A DNA stretch of 64,000 nucleotides. Origin: Limanda limanda. Taxonomy: Eukaryota; Chordata; Actinopteri; Pleuronectiformes; Pleuronectidae. Shown piece by piece: positions 20,170 to 30,893 of the stretch (the stretch's first letter is position 1; the number at the start of each line of letters is the position of its first letter). The notes below the pieces were generated by a model. That model was not told the origin of the DNA and did no database searches. It saw nothing but the letters and a program-made list of their open reading frames with translations. The position numbers were made by a program, and so were the translations under genes. The stretch is from assembly GCF_963576545.1 (NCBI RefSeq), contig NC_083655.1, positions 22,242,204-22,306,203 on the forward strand. The letters run 5' to 3'.

Positions 20170-20880
20170 AGGTGAAGGTGCTTATAGCAGTAAGGGTGGT
20201 GATGTGGCTATCAAGGAAGAGTTGACTGATTATGTACAGTTTGTCTAGATAAGCTTTGACACCGTTGTTTCATGATTAGTAAAAGTTTTTTCCTTCTTTT
20301 CTGAATCTCACAGAGATACTGATTTATTTCTGTCCCTTTCCTCTGCTCTTTACCAACTCTTTTTGTTTGTAATGTGCAATGTTTGTGGATGATGGGTTTT
20401 GGTCTACTGGTGTAGTGTGTAGTGTTTTTTTGGGAGTGTGATGGACTCGTTGGAAGGTGATATTTCCTGAGTTAGTTTCAGTGCTGAGAGCATGAATTCC
20501 TTTATTGTTTTTCCTTGGGTTTGTTCAGTTATTCCAGAGAATATTAGCTTGTAACAATACTGCGAAACTGGATGTCCAAAATGGTTAATTCAAGATTTTG
20601 TGTTTTGTGACGATGGTGTCGACCTATGCGGAGACTGTGTTTACTGTGTTGTTTTAGCTTCTTATTTTCTATCTGTAGTGTTTTGAAATATGACTGGCTG
20701 AACTCGAGGCTCGCCTTAAGATCCTTTATTTCCACGTGAAGTATTTCCAGAATTAACAGTTTACTGTTTACTAACTGTAGCACACTGACCTTAATAATAG
20801 TAGTTTTGTCATCTGTTTAAGTGGACCAGTCCCTTCTCGTTTGCTTGGACAGTCTTCTAGTTTTTCCAGAGTTATGATGC
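20170..20880 (-). mobile_element. L1/Tx1-type LINE, ORF1 coiled-coil fragment
   Basis: The minus strand has EIKDLKASLEFSQSYFKTLQ, IENKKLKQ and LTILDIQFRS (heptad-like coiled coil). With a frameshift these are followed by NLIFSGITEQTQGKTIKEF and YKQKELVKSRGKG, then DKLYIISQLFLDS. This order matches the coiled coil, RRM-like and C-terminal parts of the L1 ORF1 RNA-binding protein of fish Tx1-group elements. Stops and frameshifts are present and no ORF2 follows. Confidence 0.7.
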
Positions 20881-22773
20881 TATAATCCAGGGCAGAAAGT
20901 TCTGATCGTTTCAGGAGAGTTGGATGTTACCCAGATCTCCTGGGCCTGAGTTTGTAAACACAAAAAAATGAATAAGATCTCAGAAGAATATTTGAAACTA
21001 ATCTTATCTTTTGTTTAAATTCCTCTAATTAATATTGAAGACCACCACAACTGTATTTTAAACGTCAAAACCTTCACAGGTGTTTATTTACAATATGATA
21101 TAAATGAAATTGCTGTGAGCTCCTCTCTCAGGAAGTAAAATATTTACAAAACAAAATAAATGCACAACAGTTATATGAAAGGTAACTGAAATGATAAACT
21201 GTAGACTCAGTTGCAGGCCTGTAGTGATGCTCGGGTGCGGTGAGGCCTGAAAACTGTTATGGCCACTTCACTCAGCCAAGAGCAGAAAATAAAAGCACGT
21301 GCATTGTCATATCAGTTCAATACTCACAGGTCCAAACGAGGAGCAATAGGGCAATGTCACAGATAGGGGTGATGATGGCAGTCACAATCCAAATTCAGGC
21401 AGCATACACAGCAATGAAAATCCAGGGAAGAAGAAAACAGCAGGGTCCATCCACCAACAATCTCAGTTTCTCTCTCTCTTCACAGACGTCCGTCTCCTTT
21501 AATTACATGAACTCTGTTGAGCCATAATATCATCACACTAAATCGTACTGACTTAATGTTAGCCCGTTTTAGCATTGAAACAACAACAGTGCTAAAGCTA
21601 TGACACGTGATGCTAAGCTAGCGGGTGGCTAACTACATTACACTCCGGTCTTTTCCACTACAACATTAAGTTACAGCTCACAATTTAAGGCATACACATT
21701 ATATTTACCTTTGGCAGGTTACATAGAAGAGTTTATATCAGGACCACGAGTAGTCGACCTCGAAGATACTTCTTAAATGTTTCCCACAGCACAACACTTT
21801 TCCTCAGGACATCTGGACTCTATCTCTCTCTCTGACCCACCTGCTCAAGGCATGCTAAACCACCACCTGCACTTCAAGTCCCGCCCCATACAAGACAGGT
21901 GACTTGGATTGGCTGTGACTTTGCTACTACCCAATGAGAAATGCAGAAACTGAATGACTGACACACAACACTGAGAAAAGTTAGATTGCACATTAAAAGC
22001 ACTCAAATCAATAAGTCTCTCGTCTTCTCAATCACAGAGCCTTTTAACCACACATCTATTTATTGATTTACTTTTTAACTGTAAATAGCTAAACTTATTA
22101 ACTGTACATATTATCCCGTATTTAACGTTATTTTAACTACTATTTTTAATAATATGAACTTATCTAATTATCATGAACTTTCTCTTTTAATACAACATTT
22201 GTTATGCTATTTTGAGATTAATTTTAGGCACTGTATCCTAGTGATTTTTATACAGGGCTACATGGATTTGTATGAATGGTCCAGCAGCAGGGCGCCACCA
22301 CGTTGGATCCCATAGTCTTGCATTGTTCTCACACTATCATTGCTGTTTGCTGTTTGTTCTCTGCAAAAAGAACAGACACAAAAACAGATTGTGATCTGTG
22401 TAAATGGTGACATGGAGGTTGGATTAGCCTACGTACGCCTCAAAATGGTGAAAAGCTAGTGATATAGCTCAAGCCCTCCTTATAGGGCTTGAGATTGTGA
22501 TGGCTGATTAAACTTTTATGACTCAGGATGTGCGACTCCATCAGTACTGTCCCGAATCAAAACTAGTCAGAGAGAAAAAAAGTTTAATGTAGGAATTGAT
22601 AGAGGTTAAGTTCCCAATTAAAAGTTATTTGATACGGCAATGATTTCACTCTCTGCACTGGACAGTATTACTACTCTTGGGAAATGACAGACCAACATTA
22701 ATGACATTAATTTGGCAACATAATACAGAACATATTTATTTATCAAAGTATGATTTTAAAGAAGTGTTTATAA
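20881..22773. other. Intron, nothing recognised
   Basis: AT-rich intron DNA. The part nearest the L1 ORF1 fragment (to about 21850) could be its 5' untranslated region, but I cannot show it. No exon or transposon termini were found. Confidence 0.35.
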
Positions 22774-22784
22774 GTGTGTGTGTG

Positions 22785-22843
<59 letters not shown>
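22774..22843 (+). repeat. (GT)n microsatellite abutting a pde1c 3' splice site
   Basis: About 70 bases of GT with one interruption (GTT) occupy the polypyrimidine-tract position. Only CACTGTAG separates it from the exon start at 22852. Confidence 0.9.
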
Positions 22844-22844
<1 letters not shown>

Positions 22845-22851
22845 ACTGTAG

Positions 22852-23112
22852 ACCTGGAAGGAAAGGAGGAGGAAGAAGAGGTTGGTCAGGACAAAAAGCA
22901 AACAGCAGATGTGGTAAAATCAAGGAGAACTGTTGACGGAGCCAAGGAAGGACAGGATGTGATGAAAAAAGAAGTGGGCCAACAGGAAGCGGTGGAGAAC
23001 AGGATGAAGCAGGAGGAGCAAAAGCCTAAAATGGAGGATGGAGACAATGATGTCATGGACAAGAAGAAACCTGATAGCGCTACAGAGAACCAGGAGCGAC
23101 AATGTCAGAATG
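22852..23112 (+). CDS. pde1c: pde1c exon: Lys/Glu-rich C-terminal tail
   Basis: The acceptor is CACTGTAG and the donor AATG|GTACGT. G from the previous exon plus AC gives Asp, then LEGKEEEEEVGQDKK, VKSRRTVDGAKEGQ, MKKEVGQQEAVENRMKQEEQ and NQERQCQN. The 86 full codons are dominated by E, K, Q and D, consistent with the highly charged low-complexity tail of PDE1C that I recall from mammals. Phase 1 at both ends fits both neighbours. If the donor were not used, translation would stop two codons later, giving a possible short isoform. Similarity is compositional rather than positional. Confidence 0.7.
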
Positions 23113-23598
23113 GTACGTAAACTGTCTGCATTTTCACTTATTATTATTGTGATTATTATTTTTTGAGGTTTCAAAGTCACAATACAAAATACCTCAGGAA
23201 AAACAGAGGCGTATCACCCACACAGTGTGAAAACCAAAATGAAACAAATATCTGTTGGTTTCTTGGTACATAGATCATAATTTGTTTACTTTTGAGTCCA
23301 GTAAGTTACGTGAACAGTTATATCGATGATGATCCATGTGCCACGCATTCACGCTCTGCATGTCAATATATTTGGCCTCTTTTGATGATAAATGAAAGAC
23401 TCTCAGATCATTGACAGGTTTTTCCATCAGTGAAACATTGTCGGAAGAAGATAATAAGAAAAATAGAGTGAAAACAGAGAAGTAGAAAAGAGATTTGACG
23501 GAGCAACCCTCAAATCTCGCTCTGTCTCCTCCGACTAAATTCTACCATGGAAACTTCTAGTGATCACGTTTGTCCCGGGTCAGATTCATTATGATTAT
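23113..23598. other. Intron, nothing recognised
   Basis: Starts at the GTACGT donor. AT-rich, with no family identified, up to the 8-bp duplication preceding the next hAT element. Confidence 0.45.
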
Positions 23599-24354
23599 TA
23601 GAGATGAGCCGGATACTCGGCTGAAACGAGTATCCGGTACGGATAAAGCACTTTTGCCGAGTACGATTATTATACGAGTAATCGGAGTCATTATCTGTGC
23701 TCGGACTGAATGAAAATCCTCACACAGCGTCACAGCGCTCCTCCTGTCACACACGGCTCTGCTAACTCACTCACAGAACAGCTCTCTGTCTCTCAGTCAC
23801 TCAGGTTCACTGCGCATCGGGACTGTTCCATAGGCTCAGTCAAGGAAGCAGAAATGATTCGTTCATTTCCCGACTGGGTCTTCGGGTACGAGTCTTGCAC
23901 GTACCCGAAGACCCAGGGTACGAGACCTGCATTCGCTCAGAGGAGCGCTGGAGATGCGAGGGACGTTCGCTGTCTCCCGGAGAGGTGAGCACTCTGTGTT
24001 TTTGGTGTGGAGGGACGTGGGTTGTATTTGTTCGCGGGTCATGGTGACTGGTTTTGTTGTTTTCACTTTACATTTACACTTACTTTACAGTAAAGTAAAC
24101 CTCTATTAAATACAGTACAACATGACAGTTTGTATGGTTTGAAATTGTCATTTATTATCACACTGGCATTTAATTATCACGGCAAACAATTACACTGCAC
24201 TAAACTTTAGGTGTTAGTGTAGGGTGAAAATGGCAGGGCCGGTCTGTATGACTTGTGGGCGAATGTGGTTCGCGTCTTTCTGTGCTGGGGACACAGAGTG
24301 TTTGTTTCTCCGGGAGACAGTGAACGTCCCTCGCATCTCACTCACAGACACACA

Positions 24355-24399
<45 letters not shown>

Positions 24400-24601
24400 G
24401 GTGTGGAAATTAATTTAAAAAAAATAAAAATAAAAAAATCATAAAAAAATTTCAAAGTTAAAAAAGAAAGTTATGTTGAACCAGCCCACTTCCGGGTTAA
24501 ATCACACCCACTTCCGGGTTAGGCCCCGCCCACTCCGAGTACGGATACGGATAATTCATATGGTTAACAGATACAGATAATGCTGTACTCGCTCATCCCT
24601 A
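23599..24601. mobile_element. Non-autonomous hAT element (TAGrGATGAGC termini)
   Basis: Inverted ends TAGAGATGAGC and (complement) TAGGGATGAGC are flanked by the exact 8-bp duplication ATGATTAT (23591-23598 and 24602-24609). The interior has a perfect 17-bp hairpin at 23874-23916 and opposed copies of a GATGCGAGGGACGTT word (about 23955 and, inverted, 24325). It also holds a (CA)n tract at 24357-24397 and repeated CCCACTTCCGGGTTA. No transposase is visible; 1003 bp. Confidence 0.85.
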
Positions 24602-24677
24602 ATGATTATTATGAAGCTTATTTATGATCATAGAACCTGAGGGAAGTAACAGCGCACACACAGACTATGTCTCTCTC

Positions 24678-24704
24678 TATCTCCCTCTCTCTCTCTCTCT
24701 CTCT
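24678..24704. repeat. (CT)n microsatellite
   Basis: Short CT-rich run. Confidence 0.8.
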
Positions 24705-24837
24705 AAGCTGCCATCTCTGACTCACTACAGTTTAAAAGTTGATTTGTTTGTCGCCACAATATCAACACTGATCATCACAGAGTTAAATCTTTCTTCAGAG
24801 CAGGTGGTGGTGGGTTATGATAAAATGTAAAGATTGG

Positions 24838-25075
24838 GATCCACGATTGGGAGCCAGTTCCACAGGAGAGGAGTCTGGAAGCTGAAGGATCTACCTCTTT
24901 TAAACTTATATACTGTGGGAACCCAAAGTCAGCCTGTATTTTGGGAGCGAGGTGGTTAGGGCAATACAGTGCATCACTCTCTTTAATTTATGATAGAGCT
25001 TTATTGTTGATGGTTTTGTGTGTGAGGAGCAGGATTTTTAATTTGTATTCATGTCACCTACAAGAGCTGAAATCT
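24838..25075 (+). repeat. Dispersed fish repeat fragment
   Basis: Phrases such as TTCCACAGGAGAGGAGTCTGGAAGCTGAAGG, GGGAGCGAGGTGGTTAGGGCAATAC and TTATTGTTGATGGTTTTGTGTGTGAGGAGCAGGAT recall a widespread fish repeat. No coding sequence or ends can be defined. Confidence 0.4.
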
Positions 25076-25377
25076 CAATGATAGTCCATGGGTGGCCTGA
25101 TATTAAGGAGGAAGCACCAGTGACAGTGTGGGACTGCTGGCCCTAACATTGCAGTGCATTGTTCTCCAAAGGCCCTGATGCATCCACACTAGCCACATCT
25201 GCGCAGAGGCATGTTACAGACAAGTCAGGGGCATGCTTTTGTTTCCAAACGTAAAAGACTTTGTGGCAAATGGCTCCACTTGCAATGAATATGTATAAAA
25301 CCAGCAGAAGGAATCTGTTATGTCACCCAATTCGGGGTGCAGGGTTTCAAGAGAGAAAAAGGCATTTCTCATAATTA

Positions 25378-25425
25378 TAAGATAAGATCATTCTTTATTA
25401 GTCCCACCATGGGGAAATTTGTCAC
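25378..25425 (-). repeat. Possible LINE 3' terminus
   Basis: The complement reads ...TTTCCCCATGGTGGGACTAATAAAGAATGATCTTATCTTAT, ending in a short TCTTA reiteration like the tails of several fish LINEs. Only the terminus is present. Confidence 0.35.
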
Positions 25426-25539
25426 AACATTTTTTTCCCTCTGTTATTTACGGTCTCATCCGCTAGATACTCTCCTTCTCAGCCTAAGATGTGGCTGAGG
25501 ACAGCTGCCGTCTCTCAGGCTCCCCCAGAGCTCTGCTTT

Positions 25540-26516
25540 TTTTTCTGACTTTTTGTAATTTATTCTGCTTTATTTTGCATTGTGCACAATGACCAAGGGA
25601 GCCCTATCATACAATATGATAGAGAACAACTTCTGTACATCAGGTTGACTTTGGGAAAACACTTTTTCACCACCATCAGCAAACAAAGGGGAATACCCAT
25701 GGCGCTGTTTACCTGTTGTGCCTGGAGCACGGAGGCAACCAAGAAAACAAGGGTCATGGTCCGGCGTCCTTGACCCCTGATCCCTCAATCCTGGACTCCG
25801 CCATTGTTCCAGAGGGGGTCCTCATTCACCGCAAGGACCGGACAATAAACTCGGGAAGAGCAAGGGAGGAGGTGTTTACATAGCTCGTTATAACAGTGTA
25901 TATTCCGCAATTTGCTGACACAAATCAGGCCCTGGAAGAGCTACATGCGGTTATCGGCAGGACAGAGACCTCACGGCCGGAGGCTGCGTTTATTGTGGCC
26001 GGTAATTTTAACAATGCCAAGATACCATCAACACAACAGCTGTCCTACACTCTACCATGTTTACACTCCCTTCCGGGATGCATATAAGGCCCTCCCTCCC
26101 GGGTGACATTCAGCAGTGGTCCGACCAATCAGACTCGGCTCTACGGGACTGCTAAAGCATTACGGAGTCCGTGTTGATTTCCTGTGTTACAGGACATCAA
26201 CACGGACACGGCCATCTGCTACGTCAGCAAATGCAATAATGCCGTCGTACCGAGGATTACTGTACAAACATTCCCAGACCAGAAGCCCTGGTCAATCGAA
26301 ACTTTAGGCACGGACCATCCCTACAATTGAGGTGATCTGGATGTGTACAGGAAGTCCAAGTACGCGCTACGGAGTGTTATTGGCAGTGCCAAAAGACAGT
26401 ACAGGGACAAAGTGTCTCACTACCAGGGCTCCAACTCGAGGAACATGTTGCTGGATTAATAACCATCACAGACTGTGGAGATACCAAATGCCCAGGAGGA
26501 CCTCTGCCCCCCTGTC
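25540..26516 (+). mobile_element. L2/CR1-like LINE, endonuclease region, heavily decayed
   Basis: Broken plus-strand frames give QYDREQLLYIRLTLG (ORF2 start region), KGGGVYIARY, EAAFIVAGNFNNAK (the GDFN motif region of the AP-type endonuclease with D to N), RWSDQ-like and DVYRKSKYALRSVIG segments. These have the same order as the better-preserved LINE at 41095-43858. Many stops and frameshifts. A continuation of the same element (CAGQLADVLIDIFNLPLLQS) is found at 27655-27765 after later insertions. Confidence 0.65.
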
Positions 26517-26520
26517 AGTG

Positions 26521-26700
26521 TTGGGGAGTAACGGAATACATGTATCGGCGTTACGTATTTAGAATACAAATTATGAGTAACTGTATTCTGTTACAGTTAC
26601 AATTTAAGTAGATGGTATTCAGAATACAGTTACATTGTTGGAATCAATGGATTACATGACAGTACTTCTCTGTTTCACGAGTTTATTAAATAAATATATG
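26521..26700. repeat. Terminus of a CAGTGTTGGGGAGTAACG repeat
   Basis: Starts CAGTGTTGGGGAGTAACGGAATACATGTATCGGCGTTACGTATTT, which I recall as a common end of a fish dispersed DNA element. The opposite terminus is not found, and histone H3 sequence begins within about 190 bases. Confidence 0.45.
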
Positions 26701-26710
26701 GAAATGCTGC

Positions 26711-27008
26711 AAATGCAGCTCGTAAATCCACCGGAGGCAAATCCCCCAGGATGCAGCTGGAGACCAGGGCTGCTCGTGAGAGCCCCGGACGCCAGCGGCG
26801 TTAAGAATCCTCACCGCTAACGGCCCGGTACCGTTACAGGCCCGGTACCGAGGCTCTGAGCGATATCCGTCGCTACCAGAAATCTACGGAGCTGCTGAAC
26901 CGCAAGCTGCCCTTCCAGCGCCTTGTGGAAGAAATCATTCAGGATTTTAAGACCGACCTGCTCTTCCAGAGCTCCGCTGTCATGGCTCTGCAGGAGGCCA
27001 GCGAGGAG
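26711..27008 (+). pseudogene. Truncated, decayed histone H3 pseudogene
   Basis: Plus-strand frames give ARKSTGGKSPRMQLETRAAR (H3 tail from about residue 7; Ala15 to Ser and Lys18 to Met changes). A scrambled stretch with a frameshift and a tandem GGCCCGGTACCGTTACAG duplication follows. Then come [40 protein letters not shown] and [15 protein letters not shown]. It ends at TAA where intact H3 continues. No introns or H3 stem-loop are present. With 5' and 3' truncation this is a processed or transposon-borne copy, not a working histone gene. Confidence 0.88.
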
Positions 27009-27654
27009 TAAAATTTAATCATTTTTTTCAAGCATATATTTGTTGCTCCAACATTAACTGCAACAGCGTCACAACATGTGTCTTTTTTGTCTTATATGTG
27101 CTGAGGATCATACAGCTCACTGTACTTCTCCACTTCAATTATTAATATAATGTCATCCATCTTCAAAACTTCTCCGCTGTTTGCTCCGTTCAATGTCGGG
27201 TGTGGAGGGTAAGTGGAGAATACGTAGCGCCCCCCCCCCCCCCCCCCCTCTCTTTTTATCTTCATGACTGCTTGTGTGTCTGTAGTGGATGGGCAGAGGG
27301 GGACATTTAATAATGTGATTGGTAAAATTAAAACTCCAGGACAACAGAATGGGAATACAAACTATGGGATGTATATTTGACCATTTATATCATATAAAAT
27401 ATGACATCAATATCGTTTAAAATCATTTTTCAGTGTGTTTCCTGGCGCGATACGCTCGCGTCAAGCGCAAAAAATAGACTCAACGCCGAAACCATCGCTG
27501 CACAGCGCTAGGCAGCCTTGCCCTGGCGCAGCGCTTCAGCCTCCGGTGGGACCCGCACAAAGGTTTAACATGGGAGTGGATGGGAGCTAGCTGGCTCGTC
27601 GCTTTGGCATCGCTTACGCGTCCGGTGTGAACCCGGTGTTTCCTGGTCGGATGG
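27009..27654. other. Unassigned DNA with a poly-C run
   Basis: Includes 19 consecutive C at 27230-27248 and a GC-rich segment at 27430-27650 (TTTCCTGGCGCGATACG...TCCGGTGTGAACCCGGTGTTTCCTGG) that looks like the end of an unidentified DNA transposon. No exon was recognised. Confidence 0.35.
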
Positions 27655-27765
27655 CATCCCTGGCCGACCTCTCAAGGTGTGTGCAGGTCAGCTGGCAGAT
27701 GTGTTAATAGACATTTTCAACCTGCCACTGCTCCAGTCTATAGTTCCTTTCAAATTAGTTGTAGT
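27655..27765 (+). mobile_element. L2/CR1-like LINE, pre-RT fragment
   Basis: CCTGGCCGACCTCTCAAGG... encodes PGRPLKVCAGQLADVLID and FNLPLLQSIVP. This is the segment before the RT core in the same LINE clade as 41095-43858, where SPSTLRHCAD and [12 protein letters not shown] are the equivalents. Probably the continuation of 25540-26516. Confidence 0.6.
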
Positions 27766-28170
27766 TTAGTCAGTTTTAGGATTATTTGATAAACTGGAGT
27801 TAAAAATTGCAGCAACTCTATCTCCTCGGCTAGAGTCTCAGGAATGCTGATCTCTAGGGAGCACAGAGAAGTGTGTAGGACTAGGTCCCACCTGACTGTT
27901 GATGTTAGTTAGCAGCAGTCACAACTGTTGTGCTCCCCTTGTTCTGATCCCACTGTTCCCATGGGATCCTATGTTGGATATAAGTACAACAAGGTCGTTA
28001 TCTATTTTTCTTAAATATCCTTGTTTAACCCACCTCTATTGTTTTCATTATGTAGTCAAAGTCCTCACACTCCACATAACAAGATACATGGCCCATGTGC
28101 TCACTGCTTACTTCCGCTTCCCTTTTCTCTGCACGAACTCTCAAAATATGCAAGTTACATATAATACGTA
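27766..28170. other. Intron or LINE 5' region, unassigned
   Basis: AT-rich sequence leading into the L1 ORF2 start. It may include the region between ORF1 and ORF2 of that LINE. No ORF1 was recognised. Confidence 0.35.
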
Positions 28171-28657
28171 ATGTACCTGCTAAAAGTTATAAGTTCAAAT
28201 GTCAAAGGTCTCCATAGCCCTGTTAAGAGAAAGAAAATTCTACGTCAGATGAAACAAGCCAACTGTCACATTGCATTCGTACAGGAAACCCATTTATCTG
28301 ATGCGGAACATGAAAAGTTGAAAACATCCCGGGCAGATAAAGTATATTACTCTTCACACCGATCAGGGAGAAAAAAGGGAGTATCCATACTTATACACAG
28401 ACAAATGAACTTCACACAAACACTGGTGCATAAAGATACCGAGGGGAGATATATTATAGTTAATGGTTTAATTGATGGCATAGCAGTGTCCCTCATAAAT
28501 GTATATGCACCTAATGAAGACGAGCCCGGCTTTATCAGGACATTGTTCAATAAGATTTTACAACATAGTTCAGGTCAGGACTGCTACTGATGGGAGGAGA
28601 CCTGAATTGCGTAAGGTCACAATTAATCGACCGACAACCTGCCTCTAAAGCTCCACT
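28171..28657 (+). mobile_element. L1/Tx1-type LINE ORF2: endonuclease N-terminal half
   Basis: The open frame starts MYLLKVISSNVKGLHSPVKR and continues with QANCHIAFVQETHLSDAEHE (catalytic E in the QETH motif of AP endonuclease). HRSGRKKGVSILIHRQMNF and VSLINVYAPNED follow. A frameshift near 28585 is followed by LLMGGDLNCV, the GGDxN motif. The hAT insertion at 28666 breaks it. Confidence 0.9.
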
Positions 28658-28665
28658 CTCTAGAA

Positions 28666-29588
28666 CACATGTGTCAAACTCAAGGCCCGCGGGCCACATT
28701 TGCATGATAAAATCTATTTACTATTAGAGCTGGCCCGCCGGCAGTGTTTTGCAAGTTCTCAATACAAAATAAGTACTGAGAATTCCTGAGGGTCAGTGAA
28801 CACGTCGGGATGGGGCACGTGACAGTTCTAGACCAATGGCAGGCTCTCATTGGCTGACGAGTGGGCGGGTCAATGGTGAATGACAGATCCCACAATGCAC
28901 TGCCCGTGTGTCGGCATGTCAATCACGGTCCCGTGAACGCGCCTCACAGTCTGTATTACATATCACTTGTGACAACTTTCAACTATCCCGCTCCCAAAAA
29001 TGTCTAAACGAAAGGTGGCATTTGAAAACAGGAGCTTTCAAGACAGGTGGGAGGAACAGTATACGTTCGCGGATGTAAAGGGTGGATCCGAGAAAGGATG
29101 AAGGAGGAAAAAAGTGAGTTGACAGCTTATCACGGCATCATACACCAGGAGTCGTTGTGTGGCAAAGCCTTGAAAATGAACATGTGATGAGCATCATAAC
29201 ATTAGCGGTTAACTTTATCAGAGCCAAAGGTTTAAATCACCGCCAGATATTTGATTTTTCTTTGAAGCCAATTATTTTTGGCTGTTGTTTGCCTGTAGAA
29301 AATGTTTTCGCTGGAAATTACTCTGGAAATACTGCAGATAGAGCCAGAAAGCAATTAATGAAACTGATTTTATTACTTTTATATTTATTTATGTATTATT
29401 TGTATTTCATTTTTTTCATAATTAATGTTGTTTTATCGGCATACTCTATAGGCCTTGTTAGTTCCAGGTTCAATATGTGCACTAAGGTTCTTTCAATAAG
29501 TTTTCAATAAACGTTGAACCCATGTGGCCCTCGACTTGAAGCAATTTTTTGATTTCGGCCCACTGCGTATTTGAGTTTGACACCCCTG
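28666..29588 (+). mobile_element. Internally deleted hAT element inserted in the L1
   Basis: Ends CACATGTGTCAAACTCAAGG and complement CAGGGGTGTCAAACTCAAAT lie between exact 8-bp duplications CTCTAGAA (28658-28665 and 29589-29596). It is the inverted relative of 8246-10095, with the same termini, the same transposase start at about 29000 and LAVNFIRAKGLNHRQ at 29204-29248. It then jumps directly to the 3' region (FDFSLKPIIFG..LPVENVF). The 923-bp copy therefore lacks most of the transposase and carries no foreign gene. Confidence 0.88.
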
Positions 29589-29596
29589 CTCTAGAA

Positions 29597-30893
29597 TGAG
29601 CAGAATGCTCAAATACCCTAGAACCAGGCCTAGTAGATATATGGAGAAGCAGGTTTCCGAGAAGCAGGGATTTCACCTTCTATTCAGGCAGACATACATC
29701 CTATTCAAGGATTGATTATTTCTTTACCACTAAAGCAGAGCTACATAGGATAGTGGACATTGAGATTCTGCCAATAACTATATCTGATCACGCACCTGTG
29801 GCATTAAAATGGGACATAGGCCAAAGACCAACATCTAAAGAGAATAAACAATCAGCTTCGGCCAGTCTCCTAAATGACCTAAACGCAACCCGGAGAGAAC
29901 TCAACAGCCTACTATCAGATCAAATTGAGTGAAGTTTAAGATTCACAAACCAAAGATACTATGAACACGGTAACAAGGCAAACAGATTATTAGCATTCAG
30001 ATTACGAAAACAGCAATCATCTAATACAGCACAGAAAATAAAATCAAAAGAAACGTTTGTTACAAAACCAGATAAAATATCAGAATCCTTTGCTGAGTTT
30101 TATGAATCTCTATACAAAAATACAGATAACTGCTCTGATGATGCAAAACTTACAGAGTTCCTAAACCCTATAAAATTAACTGAACTGACAGAACAAGCAG
30201 CTAAGGAATTAGATGAGCCTATTGAGGAATGGGAGATCAAGCAAGTGATCTCAACACTCAAAAATAATAGAAGCCCAGGACTAGATGGATATATTAATGA
30301 ATTTTGTAAAACCTTTAAGGATATTTTATCACGACTGTTGCTAAAAGCATACCACCATGCATTAGAATCTAAATCTATCGCACCATCTTGGAAAGAGGCC
30401 ACTATAGTGGTAATTCATAAAGAAGGTAAAGACCCCACAGAGTGCCAATCCTATAGACCGATATCACTGCTGAACAGGGACCTGCGCATCCTAACAGCAA
30501 TCCTAGCAAGAAGAGTCAATCATATATAATCACTGAAATTATCCGCACAGATCAGACGGGATTCATCACTGGAAGATACTATGGCGATAACTTACGATGC
30601 TTATTAAACATTATATCCCATCAAAAAGAAGAGAAATCAGAATCAATGATTATGTCCGTAGATGCTCAAAAAGCATTTGACAGGGAACAGTGATACTTTA
30701 TGGCAATATTTATTCCAAACACTAAAACGATTCGAATTTGGCCCCAACTTTCTAAACTGGATTCAAACATTTTATTCATTACCACAGGCAGCTGTTAAAG
30801 TTAATGGATATAGATCACAAAGATTCACACTGGAACGCGGCTGCAGACAAGGCTGCCCTTTATCAACCCTGCTGTTTGCAGTGGCCAATTATA
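29597..30893 (+). mobile_element. L1/Tx1-type LINE ORF2: endonuclease end and RT N-terminal half
   Basis: Resumes with the SRIDYFF- and ISDHAPVALKWD-type endonuclease end (SDH motif). The linker with RRELNSLLSDQIEW and YYEHGNKANRLLAFRLRKQ follows. RT segments are LKNNRSPGLDGYINEF, CQSYRPISLLN, GFITGRYYGDN, IMSVDAQKAFD (motif A Asp) and ERGCRQGCPLS (motif B). The frame is broken several times. At about 30890 the sequence leaps from LLFAV to ANYSKII, skipping the FADD-type motif C. Confidence 0.88.

Noticed and set aside
22677..23120. 147-codon plus-strand open frame as a complete gene
   Set aside because: Its first third is translated (GT)n microsatellite and intron. Only 22852-23112 has coding character, and it has its own splice sites in phase with neighbours.
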